Source of the DNA: Buddleja alternifolia
Taxonomy: Eukaryota > Streptophyta > Magnoliopsida > Lamiales > Scrophulariaceae
DNA: 64,000 nucleotides
Assembly (NCBI GenBank): GCA_019426215.1
Contig: CM033396.1
Span: 31,105,154 to 31,169,153 of the forward strand
Reading direction: 5' to 3'
Below the pieces are notes generated by a model, which saw only the letters and a program-made list of their open reading frames with translations, did not search any database and was not told the DNA's origin. The position numbers and the translations under genes were made by a program. Below, one piece after another: positions 1 to 11,660 of the stretch. Positions within the stretch are counted from its first letter, which is position 1, and every line of letters starts with the position of its first letter.

Positions 1-19
1 TATATATATATATATATAT
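1..19. repeat. (TA)n microsatellite at window edge
   Basis: A pure TA run opens the window and abuts the left end of the first long-TIR element. It may hide the left target-site duplication of that element. Confidence 0.9.
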
Positions 20-1048
20 GTATAATTACATCCAACATCCTAAGGTATTGCGAAATTATAAAAAATATCCTTTAGTTCAATAAATTATATCTAACATCCT
101 AATATTTTATTCCATCCAACAAGTAGCACCTTCCGTTAGGGTTACCGTATGGCGCCGTTAAATTTTTTTGGTGAACTTCCGAAATACCCCTTTCCTTTTT
201 TGAACATGGAAACCCTATAATGTTCGGACGAGTATACATTTTTGGTGTAAATTGTAATGTTGTGTATAAAAAAAAAAATATTTATAAAAAAAGATTCTCA
301 AGAAAATAAAATAAATTAGAAATTATTAAAATTATATTAAAAAAGTATGTATAAAATATCATTTTAATCTTTTATTTGAATTTATATATAAGAGTTTATA
401 TAATACACTAGATTATATAATAGTTTATATAATTTAAAGTATATATTTTAATTTAATTTATAAAATTTACAAATAAATTTAATTATTGTATTTTAAAAAA
501 TTTAATTTCTAAACTAAATTACTTAAATAATATATTTACTTTAGAAAATAAACAAAAAAAAAAAGGTGGACGGGAACAATAGTTGTGTTCCCCACCCCAC
601 CCTACCCTACCCTCACGCACACACACACACACACAACAACACACACGCAAACAATTACACGCACACACACACACATTCATACACACAGTCACACATGCAA
701 ACACACAGTGTCACACGCACACAAACAGAGTCACACACATATATGTATATACATATATATATATATAATTACTTTTCTTTTAAGTTTAAATTTTTATTTT
801 AAAATTGGTATTAGAAGTAATTAAATCTAAAAATGTGAGGGGGTAATATGGTAATTCAAATTTTTTTTATTAATGTTTTTTCTTCTTTTTTTTTTTAAAT
901 ATTCTGTAAGGGCAATTCGATCTTTTTACACATTCCATCCAATTTTACATCAAAAAGTAAAACTACAGAATGTTAGATGTAATTTATTGAACTAGGGGAT
1001 GTTTTTTACAATTTGGCAATACCTTAGGATGCTATGTGTAATTATCCC
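19..1048. mobile_element. Long-TIR Mutator-like MITE, copy 1
   Basis: The left end (about 19-175) and the right end (about 960-1048) are inverted copies. The left end reads ATAATTACATCCAACATCC and the right ends GTAATTATCCC. The interior carries an A/T-rich stretch and a CA microsatellite (about 617-740). A second copy in the opposite orientation lies at 40751-41867 and has a perfect 9-bp target duplication, which fits the Mutator superfamily. No transposase is present, so this is a non-autonomous element. Several short CA/GT-derived ORFs in the interior look like repeat artefacts. Family membership is inferred from TIR length and from the target-site size of the second copy. Confidence 0.75.
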
Positions 1049-2259
1049 TATCTATATTTATACATAACTTACATTATAGGTGGGGGCGGGGCGCCTTAGG
1101 TACGCCTCCCTTCCTCCTTTTTTTCTCATGTGTTTAATTAATTCTTTGTTAATTAGTTAGTTTAACTAAATATTGTTTATTTATTTCCACCGACATCTTG
1201 CATCAATACTTATTATGTAAAATCCCCTCACTTGTGCCTTGTTAAAGGTCATCAACAGATTATCCTCTTCATTGAATCTTGAGGCATAATTATTTAAATA
1301 AGGAATTAACTCACTAAAATAAGCATAAACATTACAATAGTTGACTAATATTATGATAGAGTTGCATACCGTTAATGGTTGTAGTGTATCTCAATTTAAC
1401 TGATTAACTCGGGGGATTACCTTGTTTTACCTCTAAACGTTCACCTCGTATATATATAGAAGCGGAAGCTATCATAAATAAAAATAGATCTTTCAATAAT
1501 CTGAACTACGATTAGACTTTATCATAATTGACTAGGTACATAGACAGCTTGACTTGGTCCAAGTGCAGTCTATAATCCTAAATAATTTGGGTCTGGGTTC
1601 AACCTCTTAGGTCGTCGACTTAGTTCGAATTGCCCAATGAAATTCGAGCTAATTCAGACATATAACTCAATTTATTCACCATAGCATTACCTACACACTA
1701 GGAAATAAGTTTAATTTTTACTGGATCAAGCATTATAAACTTACAATTGCCAGCCCACAATACGTTCACATAAAGTGGTTGGGCTACGTTCACATAAAGT
1801 GATGGTTTCTATATATTCAGTGAGGTTTGAGCTTCTTTTAAAATCATTTTTCTTTCATTTCCATTTTAGTTTCAAATTTTCATTATTTTTTCCCTTTTCC
1901 TTTTTTTTTTCTTTAACTTTGTCTGGTTTCTTTCTTCTTCACCACCTTCGCTTTTCAGAGCTGAGAGCTAACGTCCCTTTTGCACCTCAATCACATACTG
2001 AAGCAACCTCGCTCGTTCAGCCCAGCCCATTCCTCTGAGAAATTGGCCATCCAGTCGTTATAATCCGATTTCTCAGTGAAACGGCCGGGAAATCGACGAT
2101 TCCTTCTAATCCATCTCCCGTTCTACATTGAAACTTTGGAATGTAGGGCTCTGTTCCTGCCATTCCAGTCGAGATCCCAACGTTCCATCGAACCATGCTC
2201 TCGGCTCGGCTGGTACGATCCACAAGATCAGAGTATTGAGTATACTTAAAGCAAGAAAT
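1049..2259. other. Unassigned AT-rich intergenic stretch
   Basis: I see no gene here. The sequence has mixed composition, with a C/T-rich patch at about 1840-1960. The short ORFs near 1775-2223 have no recognisable domain. The neighbouring gag scrap and the CGCCCGAGTTTCC text near 2445 suggest that at least part is decayed Ty3/gypsy sequence, but this is inference. Confidence 0.4.
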
Positions 2260-2390
2260 AAAATCAAACCCCCCATAAATCTACTGCACTGGAGATCTTG
2301 ATGATTTGCGATAGAGGGGACAAATTTGCACAAGGAATTAAATTTGACATCATACTCACGCATTGACAAATTTTCTTGCCTCAAATTAAA
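2260..2390 (-). pseudogene. Ty3/gypsy gag fragment
   Basis: On the minus strand about 40 codons read like the Retrotrans_gag signature of plant Ty3 chromoviruses. They open with LRQENLSMREYDVKF, continue to KFVPSIANHQ, and end in RFMGGL. This matches the family pattern of a Q-rich lead, EY..KF..L....P and RF..GL. No zinc knuckle or pol follows, and the reading frame runs into unrelated sequence on both sides, so this is a relic. No LTR partner was found. The lineage (Tekay/Del-like) is a guess from the pattern. Confidence 0.5.
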
Positions 2391-2501
2391 GAACTCTCAA
2401 ACTCAATCCGATTTGTAATTTTCAGGAATATATTGGTGTGACGCCCGAGTTTCCTTAATACTATAATACTCACTCGATTACAAATAGTATAGTCTACTAA
2501 C

Positions 2502-2948
2502 GGCAAAATTTCAATTTTAGTCCCATAGAATTTCGTCATTTTAGTTTTAGTTCCACGCTATACGGAATTCTAAAAACATCCCAATAATGTGAAAAAGTGT
2601 AATCTTAGTCCTTTTTTTTAGATAAAATTAGTCCCATACTTTATTTTGCATTTTGCCCCATGAACTATACAAGATGTATTAAACACCCCCTAAACATATT
2701 TTTTTCACTTACCCCCCAAAATATATTTTTATATCACTTAAGTGCACATTAATATTTGTTATACATATTGTATAGTTTAGGGGGATAAAGCAATTTTAAA
2801 AATTCAAAATAAAGTATGAGATTAATGTTGTTTAAAAAAAAGACTAACATTACAACTTTTTCAAATTATTGGGACGTTTTTTAGAATCCCATAAAGCATG
2901 GGATTAAAACTTGACAAGATTCTATGGGACTAAAATTAGAATTCTACC
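2502..2948. mobile_element. TIR element (MITE) of about 450 bp
   Basis: The two halves are imperfect inverted repeats of each other over roughly 200 bp. The left starts GGCAAAATTTCAATTTTAG, and the right, read on the minus strand, starts GGTAGAATTCTAATTTTAG. Both continue through TCCCATAGAAT, TTCTAAAAA and CCCAATAAT. The flanks GTCTACTAA and ATCTATTAA match at 7 of 9 positions and could be a worn 9-bp target duplication. There is no ORF. Confidence 0.75.
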
Positions 2949-3039
2949 ATCTATTAATATACCAAAAGATTATTTAAGCAAGTTGGGTAATTTAAAATCA
3001 ATTTATTTGGATTTTCCCATAACAGGATCAATCTCGGGG

Positions 3040-4617
3040 TTTTATCAGACTTATGTACGATAAGAAAATCGACACTTTACCCGTTGAAGCGAAGTGGTTG
3101 GAGAAACTCAAGCTTTCGACATCTTCAACTTTTCTTTGCGAAATAATCCGGCTGATTTCTTGATAATCCGAGCAGTCCAAAAGTGTTGTCTCTAAATTGT
3201 CTCACTAAAAAAACATTGATCAGAAAAATTCTCCTTCTTCTTGGTGCTATGACCAGCTGCTAGGGAAGAGAGGGAGAGGAGGAAATTCTTTCTTGTGGCT
3301 CAAGTGTTAATTAAAACTTATGACCTAAGTATTAACTAATGTTATATATTTATATCACTTAAGTTATTACTTTGGGCTCAAATTAGCCCATGTAGGATGC
3401 CTAGTGGCCGCCCATACATGGTCATGATGTGCCTTTTGGTGGACCAATTTGAGCTCGGTCCAATTCTTTATTTATTTAATTAATTCAATTCAATTAATTA
3501 ATCTAACTAAATAATAGATAGGATATTTAATTAATTTTATTTCTCCAAAAAATAATATATTAATTAAAGTATAAATGAATTAACTTATTTCTTCAAATAA
3601 TTAATTTCATTTAATTAATTTTAAGTATCCAATACTTAAAATATTACCACAAGAAGTATTTCATATTTTCTATCGATTTTTCCTTTTTAAGCGTGACTCT
3701 TTAGGCTCATCTATATTTGGCAATGGAAGGATTCCACTGAATATGGGTTCCACCTAGCCAGTCAAGTGATCCACTTTATAACCCAAATAAGATGAAATGA
3801 TTGGATCATTTTACCTTTCCTATTGTAAATATCGTGTGAATACAAATTTTTCGTTTTCTTATCCCGGTCAAGTGAGAGTCATGGTTTAGGTCAAACTCAC
3901 TAACTTGACTCTATACTATATTTATAATAAGTCTAGATCAGTGAATGCTTTGGCCAAAGACTTTAAAATCAACTTACTTATAAATGCATAGGATAATTCC
4001 TCGTTCACCTTCGAGGGAACGAATCTCATCTTAGATATAAGTTAAGATTACTACTTTCCTATTAGGTTGTAGTTCGTGGTTGATCCCACCAAAGGATGAA
4101 TTGGGTCTAACTACTCTAATGCCAAATCTAATGTCACAAGTATGTCTTCAACTCGATTTCTCAAATTTAAAGTTTAAACACACTTATTACAATTTAATCA
4201 ATTCTGCCATTGACTGTCAAGGAGTGAAAACCCATGTGACAGAATCGATGCGAGTCATGTTTGAGTGCCACTATTTCCATCAATGCACCTATGATATTAG
4301 TTCTTCACTACTTCCTAGTGATTTACGAGCACCTTTCTTGTCAAAACTCACATCATATAAGTCTTCATGATTTCCAAAGCCCAATTGAGAATCATTGACT
4401 TGTAGACTATTTTAGTACACAAGTATTAAACTCCTCTAGTACCTTAGAGAGTTAACTCTTGTGTTCATCGACTTATAAATGATTACAATATATAAATGCC
4501 AATATCATAGTAAATAACTAATTGCCTTTTTATTAATAGAATAAGAAACAATTACAATTTAATAATGTCCTTACTTTCTATAATCCACTAGTGGCATTTG
4601 AAGACATTAACCTAACA
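3040..4617 (-). repeat. 3' LTR of the Copia element
   Basis: On the minus strand it starts TGTTAGGTTAATGTCTTC directly after the polypurine tract. It resembles 7252-8870 in several places: ATGCC.TCAAATGCCA at the start, the ATTAATTAATT-rich centre, the GTCAAG.GAGAGTCATGGTTTA block and the CCTTCTTCTT patch. The far end is not sharply defined; about 3010-3060 is my estimate from the length of the partner LTR. Confidence 0.65.
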
Positions 4618-4632
4618 ATCTCCCACTTGTAC

Positions 4633-5151
4633 TCAATGCCAATCACTATGGTATCTAATGCCCATGTTCTCAAGATGTCGATCAAGCACTGCCTGTGTCA
4701 AAGGTTTGGTCAATAGGTCAACAACATTGTTTGCTAAATTTACTCTCTGAATAGCTATCTCGCCTTTTTCAATGATTTCTCTTATTATGTGATGTCTCCT
4801 CTCTATGTGCTTGGATTTGTTGTGAGACCTTAGTTCCTTTGCTTATGCAATGGCCCCGTTATTGTCACAATAAAATGGCAATGACAGCTCTACACTAGGG
4901 ACCACTTGAAGTTCTCCAAGAAAATTCCTAATCCAAACACCCTCTTTAGTAGCCCCAAACACCGCTATGTATTCTGCCTCAGTGGTGGAATCAGTGATTG
5001 TGCTTTGCTTGGAACTTTTCCAAGTTATCGCTCCACCATTGATTGTGAATATAAACCCTGAAGTGGATTTTCGATCATCTACATCAGATTGGAAATCTGA
5101 GTCAGTATATCGATCCACCTTCAAATCTCCATGTCCATATGTTAGGACCAT
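4633..5151 (-). pseudogene. Copia RNase H fragment
   Basis: The minus-strand frame carries the Copia-type RNase H signature: DSDFQSDVDDRKSTSGF, then SSKQSTITDSTTEAEY, then FYCDNNGAIA. After one in-frame stop (TAA near 4841) it continues with the usual C-terminal text (SHNKSKHIERRHHIIRE and LLTKPL) to a stop at 4633-4635. The three acidic positions look retained. It would have degraded RNA in RNA/DNA hybrids, but the frame is interrupted. Confidence 0.8.
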
Positions 5152-5320
5152 ATCCTTAGTTCTCTTTAGATACTTGAGGATATTTTTTACAGCAGTCCAG
5201 TGTTCTCTTCCTGGGTTAGCTTAAAAATGACCTACCACGCTTACTGCGTAGGCTATGTCGGGCCGTGTGTATAACATGGAGCACATCAGACTACCACCGC
5301 AAACGCATAGGGAACCATAC

Positions 5321-6210
5321 TCATTTCTTTCCTATCTTTCTCACTTTGAGAAGACATAACTTTGAAAGGTGCACCCCATGTCTCATGGGCAAGAAATATT
5401 TCTTAAAGTCTTCTATTCTAAATCTCTTTAGGACTTTCTCTAAGTAAAGGGCTTGGGAAAGTCCTATCATTCTATTTATTTTATCTCTGTAGATACGAAT
5501 TCCTAAAATATAGGTAGTTTCTCCCAAGTCTTTCATGGAAAATGTAATTGAAAGCCACCTTCTAACTGATGTGAACATTCCTGCATCATTTCCTATGAGT
5601 AGAATGTCATCCACATATAAGACCAGGAAAGTGATTTTGCTACGGCTAACCTTCTTGTAAACGCATGGTTCATCTTCGCTCTTCACAAAGTCAAGTCTTT
5701 TGACAGCTTCGTCAAAACGAAGATTCCAACTCCTAGAGGCTTACATAAGTCCATGAATAAATCTCTTAAGTTTGCACACCTTATGAATAACAGACCCAGA
5801 TGTGATCCATATAGATATCCTCTTCGAGGAATCCATTTAGAAAAGCTATCTTCATATTCATCTGCCATATCTGATAATCCAAGTGTGCAGCTATTACAAG
5901 CAAAATTCAAATAGACTTGATCATTGCTACCGGTGAAAAGGTATCTTGATAGTCAATTCCTTTCTTTTGACTATAACCTTTTGCTACAATCCTTGCCTTA
6001 TATGTGTCAACTTTTCCATCCGGGCTTATCTTCCTCTTGTAGATCCACTTGCACCCTATAGGTGCAATGTCCTCGGGACAATCTACTAGAGTCCATACCT
6101 GGTTGGAATGCATCAAGTCTATCTCTGCTTGCATAGCTTCTTTCCACTTTGCAGAGTCGATGTCCATCATTGCTTGATCATAAGTAGAAGGGTTATCCCA
6201 TGAACTCCCA
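5321..6210 (-). pseudogene. Copia reverse transcriptase, frame-broken
   Basis: The N-terminal part (about 5907-6210) reads WKEAMQAEIDLMHSNQVW, then GCKWIYKRK and YKARIVAKGYSQKKGIDY, standard for Copia reverse transcriptase. The middle is frameshifted near 5683-5910. The C-terminal part (5321-5686) contains the intact catalytic box YVDD at about 5606-5617, followed by FSMKDLGE and LGIRI. At least two frame breaks separate these blocks, so no full polymerase can be made. Confidence 0.85.
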
Positions 6211-6715
6211 CTGCTATATTGTGGACACCCAGTTCCTCTTGTAGTAGATATCCATAGTAGTATCTGGTTGATGTGGTACTCTACCAGATCTTTGCAATGT
6301 TGGTTGTGTTTCATCAGGTTCAGTGAGTGTTTCTTGAACAGTTGTCTCCCTGGGTGTTTCATCTTGTTCATTAAGAACAATCTTTCTACCTGTACCACCT
6401 TCTTGAATAAATTCATCTTCAACAAAGTACGCTTACAGTGCAACAATGATCCTTTGATCATCTTGCATGTAGAATAGGTATCCCATAGAATCCTTTGGAA
6501 AACCGATAAAACGTTCATTGAGGGACCTAGCTTCCAATTTCTCTGTCTTTGTCTTCTTAATAGAGACTGGGCATCCCTAAAATCTAACATATTTAAGGTT
6601 TGGTTTCCTATTTCTAAATATCTCATATGGGGTCTTAGGAATGGATTTGGAAGAACATCTATTCAAGATATGAATAGCCATAAGGAGTGCATGTCCCCAC
6701 AAGAAAATGGGTAAA

Positions 6716-7249
6716 TCAGTGTAACTGAGCATAGATCAAACCATATCCAAAAGCGTTCGATTTCTGCGCTCTGCTACCCCCATTTAGTTGTGGAATCGCC
6801 AGTTGTGTGAGTTGCAATATTATCCCATGTTCCTTTAGGAACTCAGCAAACTCATCACTCATATATTCACATCCACGATCCGATTGTAGTGTTTTTATAT
6901 GATGTCCAGTTTTTTTTCCTACTAAATCCTTAAATTCTTTGAACTTATCAAATGATTCAGACTTGTATTTTATTAAATGCGCAAGACCATACCTTGAATA
7001 GTCATCAGTGAAAGTAATGAGATAGTGAAAACCTCCACGAGCCATTTCTCCAAATGGTCTGCAAACATCGGTGTGCACAAGTCCTAATGCTTCAATGGCC
7101 CTTTTAAAAATCCCGGTGAAGGGAGATCTAGTCATTTTCCCTTTGAGGCAAGATTTACAAGTTGGATAGGGATCCGATCCCAATGGGTCAATTAACCCAT
7201 CTTTCTCCATCTTGTGAATCTTTTGCTCACAGTCTTGGCCTAGTCTAAG
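6716..7249 (-). pseudogene. Copia integrase, 5'-truncated
   Basis: The minus-strand frame shows the end of the GAG-pre-integrase zinc region (CKSCLKGKMTRSPF), then the rve catalytic core with HTDVCRPF, TDDYSRYG and QSDRGCEYMSDEF. It then reaches the LQLT.....QLNG segment near the catalytic Glu. The frame upstream ends in LRLG just before the LTR junction at 7252, so the earlier half of the polyprotein has been lost. Frame breaks also occur at about 6720. Confidence 0.85.
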
Positions 7250-7251
7250 AT

Positions 7252-8870
7252 TGTTGGGTTTCTAGCAATAAAACGCAGCAGAAAATAAGCAATCCCAACT
7301 GGTTCATCTCGATTTTGCATATTCAAATCGTGTTACGAATTCATGTATCTTTCTTCTTGTAGGTTGAATTCTAAACCAGCTTTCGCGATCCTTCTCTGAA
7401 CTTGCTACTGTCTCTAAATCACCACGCCGGAATCAAAGCAAAAAATCCCCTTCTTCTTCCTCCTAAAGGACGGCTAGAGAAAGAGAGAGAATTTGGAGTG
7501 TTTGACTTGGAGAGAAAGATATAAAAGTGGCTTCTTATTATTTTTCACTAAATAGTATATTTATACTACTTTAGAAAAACAATAATCTAATTAACTAGAC
7601 ACATGGGCGTCCATCCTTGGGCATTTTTAAGGCCTTTGGGCCTAGTCCAATTTTTAATTATTTTATTATTTATTTTAATTAATATTATTTATCCAATAAA
7701 TAAATTAATCAAATAATTAATTAAAGCCATGTTAACTCTATAATTAATTTCCCTAAAGAAGTTAATTAACATGTTGACTTAATTAATTAATAAAATTATC
7801 TAATGACTAATTAATTAATTAATTGCGATATCCAATATCGAAAATTCTCTCAATTCAATTCCATGATTTTTCCTTTTGCAATTCCTTTAAGGGCGACTCT
7901 TTAGGTTCCTCTCAAAAGGCAATTGGGAGGAAACCAAAAGGATGCGGGTAACACCTAGCCAGTCCTGTAGCCTACATCGTATCCTAATTGAGAACGAATG
8001 AATAGGATCGTTCCAAACCTTTTATGTTGTGAATACCGTACGAGTATAAACCTTTTATTCACATATCCCAGTCAAGTAAGAGTCATGGTTTAGTCAAACT
8101 CAGTGAACTTGACCATATGCTTTTGCTCATAATGAATCAAGGTCATCGAGTATACTTTCATGTCTAACATGAATATCTCTAATGCTTTGGCCAAAGTCTT
8201 TTGATCTTATTCATTCATGACTGCATAGGATATTTAGCTCATCCACTTATGAGAGAATAAATCCAATTTTGCTAATCAGTTAAGACTGCTACTTGCCCAT
8301 CAAGCCGCACTTCGAGGTCGACCCTACCAACGGGTGAATTGGATCTAACTACTCTAATGACAGACTTGATGTCACAAGTACATCTTCTACACGATTCCCC
8401 AGGTCTAAGGTTCACGTGTACCTATCACAACTTATTAGTTTTGTCTTTGACTGTCAGTGGGTGAAAATCCATGTGACAAAACCAAAGCGAGTCGTGTTCG
8501 AACACATCAGTCTAACTGAGGTGTCTATAACATAAGTTCCACTACCATTTCCATAGTGTTCGACTGGAATTCTCTCTGTCAAAACTTATATCATACAAGT
8601 CTTTATCTAGTATTGATGTCCAGTCAATACTTTTTTCGACTTGCGAACCAATTTTAGATAATGAGGATCAAACTCTTCTAGTGTCATTCTCTCTAACCCA
8701 TAGGGAGTAGAAGGTTTGCATTATTATCAAATACTTTATGTTGTTCATTAACACCTTACAAATGCCTATAAGAAAACAACAAGAATATATCTTTTATTAT
8801 GAAAGATATTGTTTAGTTACAAATCAATGTCTGATAAATCTAGCCTCTTTATGGCATTTGAGGGCATACA
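7252..8870 (-). repeat. 5' LTR-like block of the Copia element
   Basis: It begins TGTTGGG and ends GCATACA on the plus strand, so TG...CA holds on both strands over 1,619 bp. It is related to the LTR at 3040-4617. The flanks (AAGAT on the left, CGCTA on the right) do not match, so it is not a clean solo LTR with a 5-bp target duplication. No primer-binding site follows it on the minus strand; the integrase relic follows directly. An internal deletion, or recombination between related elements, explains this best. Confidence 0.65.
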
Positions 8871-9160
8871 CGCTAGCAAAGAAGTCACTTTGAGCTTAAG
8901 TTAGGACCTTGCCTACCACGCTTCTTTAAGATGACATTTACAACACATTCATTTTGCATGTTTAAATAATAGAGGCCATTCACTAAAGTAGCAGTGCAAA
9001 CAATATTATCATTAAATAAAATGCCTCAAGTACTGTCAATGAAATTAAAGACATAATTATTCCTCTTTTAGTGAAAGTGTTACTTATTTTTTCCTTTTCT
9101 TTTTCTTTGCTACTTGATTCAGTTATAGTTCTACTAGTACCGCTAAATGAACTCAATATT

Positions 9161-9505
9161 TTACCAATATATATATTTTTTAGGTTCCTTTTTGGGTTTT
9201 TCAGATTCGTCTAGTACTAGAATTGCTAATTTTTCTTCTAAACAATCTTGTAAATCTCCTTTAATTACTTGAGATACATTATCTATCTTAGTACTTAACC
9301 TTTCAATTTTATTTTCTAATTTATCTAGCTTTTCAAATATTTGTAGAATTAAAGCAAATTGAATATTCCAAAGTTTAGGATATATCGAGTTTTTATCCGA
9401 GTTACTATTCCTTTTGTTGGTAGTAAATCCTACTTCTGTATCTAAATATTTATTTGCTAATTCAGTGGCTCTTTTATATTCTAGTCTATTTTCCAGATTG
9501 TTCAT
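9161..9505 (-). CDS. Unidentified 114-aa coiled-coil protein
   Basis: The ATG-initiated minus-strand frame encodes 114 residues. The first half is charged (NLENRLEYKRATELANKY). The second half has heptad-like spacing of Leu and Ile (FEKLDKLENKIERLSTKI), which looks like a parallel coiled coil. The tail is Lys/Pro-rich. Upstream on the same strand (about 9520-9640) another frame reads SKSSNRDKINKFEAQILETI and stops just before this ATG, like two compact overlapping genes. This general form resembles the small ORFs of endogenous plant pararetroviruses (Caulimoviridae), but I see no polymerase or movement protein. I regard that origin as a weak possibility and the function as unknown. Confidence 0.35.
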   Translation of the reverse strand: MNNLENRLEYKRATELANKYLDTEVGFTTNKRNSNSDKNSIYPKLWNIQFALILQIFEKLDKLENKIERLSTKIDNVSQVIKGDLQDCLEEKLAILVLDESEKPKKEPKKYIYW

Positions 9506-10724
9506 CCACTAACTATTCGCTCTATTTTCTTTAAAGTTTTATAGTCTCTAAAATTTGGGCTTCAAATTTATTTATTTTATCTCTATTACTTGACTTAGAG
9601 TTTCTTAGTTTCAATTTCTATTTGTTTTAATTTATTACTTTCCAAACTATATTTTAACTCTATTATTTCGTTTAGTAGGGAAAAGCTTATATATTTTTAA
9701 CTAATTTTAAAGTTTTCTCAGACTGTTGTTTAAATAATCTAAATTATTATTTTCACCTCTTTTATTATTTCTCTATTTATTAAAACGAGTTCTTTTAATG
9801 ATTCTAAGGTTTTTATATTTGTTGTTTTCTAGCTCTAAGTTGAAGCTAGAGATATAAGTAAATCCGGTAAACTATTTAAGTGTTTATTTTCGAATGTAAA
9901 TTGTGCTTAAAACTTGAATCGAATCTACAAATAAATATATGTTTATCTAAAGAGATTATGAATCTATCGGCTAAAACTATATTCTAGATCTAAATATTCT
10001 AATCTTTTAGAATTAGAAGGATCTATTCAATAAAATGCTGCTATTAATATATTCAAAACTAAAAGAAATTTAATATAGTTTTGATGATCTCGAAATCTAG
10101 GTGGTGTATTAAAATAAGTATTAACCCAATATCTCTCCTAATTATTTAATTGGTTAAATTCTCATTATTATAATCTAAATTTTCTAAGTATTAAGACAAT
10201 CAATAAAAAAGTTTAAAATATGAGCGAGTAAAGCATGTAGATAAATTATGATGCAAAAGATGTAGAGTTTTATGCAGATTTATAAAGTGGGTTGGGATTC
10301 CCTTTCCTTAAAACTATGTATAATTACTTTCATGGGTTTAAATAATTCTACAAGAAAATAAAAGGACCAAACTGAAAATAAAAACAAGCATATGTACTTA
10401 GAAACTAATTATTACTTGCCATGTGTCATTTTTGCTTGGTTTTGGGTGTTTTGACTAGGTCAAAAAATAGTACTTTTGGCTTTGTAAACTTGAGGGACCA
10501 ATTGCAAAGTTAAGGGTGCTATGTCCTTGAATATTTTGTATTTAGGTGCTAGACACTTAATAAGTTATGTAAAAAAGTGTTATTGGCTTAATTTCCCTTC
10601 AAGAAACATTGCACTTCATTTTAATTTTTTTAGGGATAAGGATTGCATTGATTGCATCCGCATCAACATTTTTGCATTCTTGATGTTTTGTCAGAAGGTA
10701 AATTGCAATTAACTCAATTTCTTA
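9506..10724. other. AT-rich stretch with broken reading-frame relics
   Basis: On the minus strand, about 9940-10140 contains a translatable but stop-interrupted run with coding-like composition (for example NTPPRFRDHQNYIKF). It may belong with the 9161-9505 ORF as remains of one inserted element. 10441-10530 has the GAGGGACCAATTGCAAAG text typical of small repeat elements. I can identify no complete gene. Confidence 0.35.
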
Positions 10725-11125
10725 GGCTCTGTAGTTTATGTTTTTTGAAAATATTTTTATTTTGGATTACAAAAAAAAAATAAAAATGTACAATTAAGCT
10801 AAATTCTACAAAAAATACTCAAATTTAAAATCATACTTATATTCCTTATATAATACTCATTATTTCAATCATGCAGTCACCTTCTTTATTAATTATATAA
10901 TTCAACTATTCAACACATCTCTCTCGTATTTTATCATAAATAAAATATTATTCTAATTTTTTCTCCCATCATCATGCATTATAATTAATTCAATTAATTT
11001 TATATCACATCTACACATTTTCAATATTTCCTAAAAAACACATCCAAACAAATAAAAAAAAATTATATTTCACACGAATTTTATAATACTTTTTTTAATA
11101 AACAATTCAAAATTCATTTTTAAAA
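10725..11125. mobile_element. Tourist-like (PIF/Harbinger) MITE, copy 1
   Basis: It starts GGCTCTGTAGTTTATG directly after TTA. The body closely follows the element at 47189-47627 in the same orientation, with shared text such as AATACTCAAATTTAAAATCA, AAAATATTATTCTAATTTTT and AAACACATCCAAACAAA. The right terminus is worn and the right TTA is not clear. It has no coding capacity. Confidence 0.7.
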
Positions 11126-11460
11126 ATTACCAATTTAATATCAAATAATTTGATCTATTTTTCACTACGAGGTCTTAACACAGACACCAAGAAGTCGAGC
11201 CGACACGATTACATGAACAAAACAAAGTAGGTCACACAATTGTCCAATGATATTTTTTTTGATGTGAATGTGGGATTCAACTTTCAAAGTCAATAGCTTC
11301 TCGTAACGAATCATTAGTCCAAAAAAAGACAGCGCGTGCACCCACTTCAACGCGGAATATCGTCTTTATTCCGTATTTCCGCTACACGACAAATCTGCAA
11401 TCATGTAACCATTATCCATTTATAAAATTAAAACAAAAAATGAAATCCTATTACAGAGCA
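11126..11460. other. No recognisable feature
   Basis: This is AT-rich sequence followed by a more balanced segment (11165-11400). I see no domain, RNA gene or repeat structure. Confidence 0.4.
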
Positions 11461-11660
11461 TCGTATTCATTTCTTACGTGTCGAAACGCGAGCTCTTAGA
11501 TTCATCCACGTGGGCCTCCAGCCAATCACAGCCGTTACGTCTGACAGCAAGCGGAAACTTCAAGAAACAATGGGCCCCACTCTTTATCCACAAACAATGG
11601 TCACATCACGTGCCTTCCCACCCAAATGGGACCCCGTTGGGAGATGTAATTACAAAATCA
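11461..11660. promoter_or_regulatory. GC-richer promoter-like patch with G-box
   Basis: It stands out from AT-rich surroundings. It contains CCACGTGG at about 11507-11514 (G-box/ABRE core), CCAATCA shortly after (CCAAT-type), CCGTTACGT, and a second CACGTG near 11608. Such clusters are typical of plant promoters. No coding region is attached within 1.2 kb, so the regulated gene is missing, off to one side, or lost. Confidence 0.35.

Larger units (their letters stand above)
3040..8870 (-). mobile_element. Decayed Ty1/Copia LTR retrotransposon
   Basis: Reading from high to low coordinates, the order is an LTR-like block (7252-8870), a truncated integrase, reverse transcriptase, RNase H, a polypurine tract (AAGTGGGAGATTG, minus strand, about 4618-4630) and a second LTR ending at 4617. 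Integrase before reverse transcriptase is the Copia order. Gag, protease and the primer-binding site are missing: the integrase remnant starts within a few bases of the upstream LTR. The LTRs resemble each other over long stretches but are clearly diverged, so the insertion is old or the two LTRs come from related elements. Confidence 0.8.

Noticed and set aside
519..824. Cys/Val- or His/Thr-rich small proteins
   Set aside because: They are translations of a CA microsatellite, open in several frames on both strands. The same holds for 41041-41322.
7252..8870. Solo LTR
   Set aside because: No 5-bp target duplication (AAGAT against CGCTA), and integrase sequence of a matching element abuts it.
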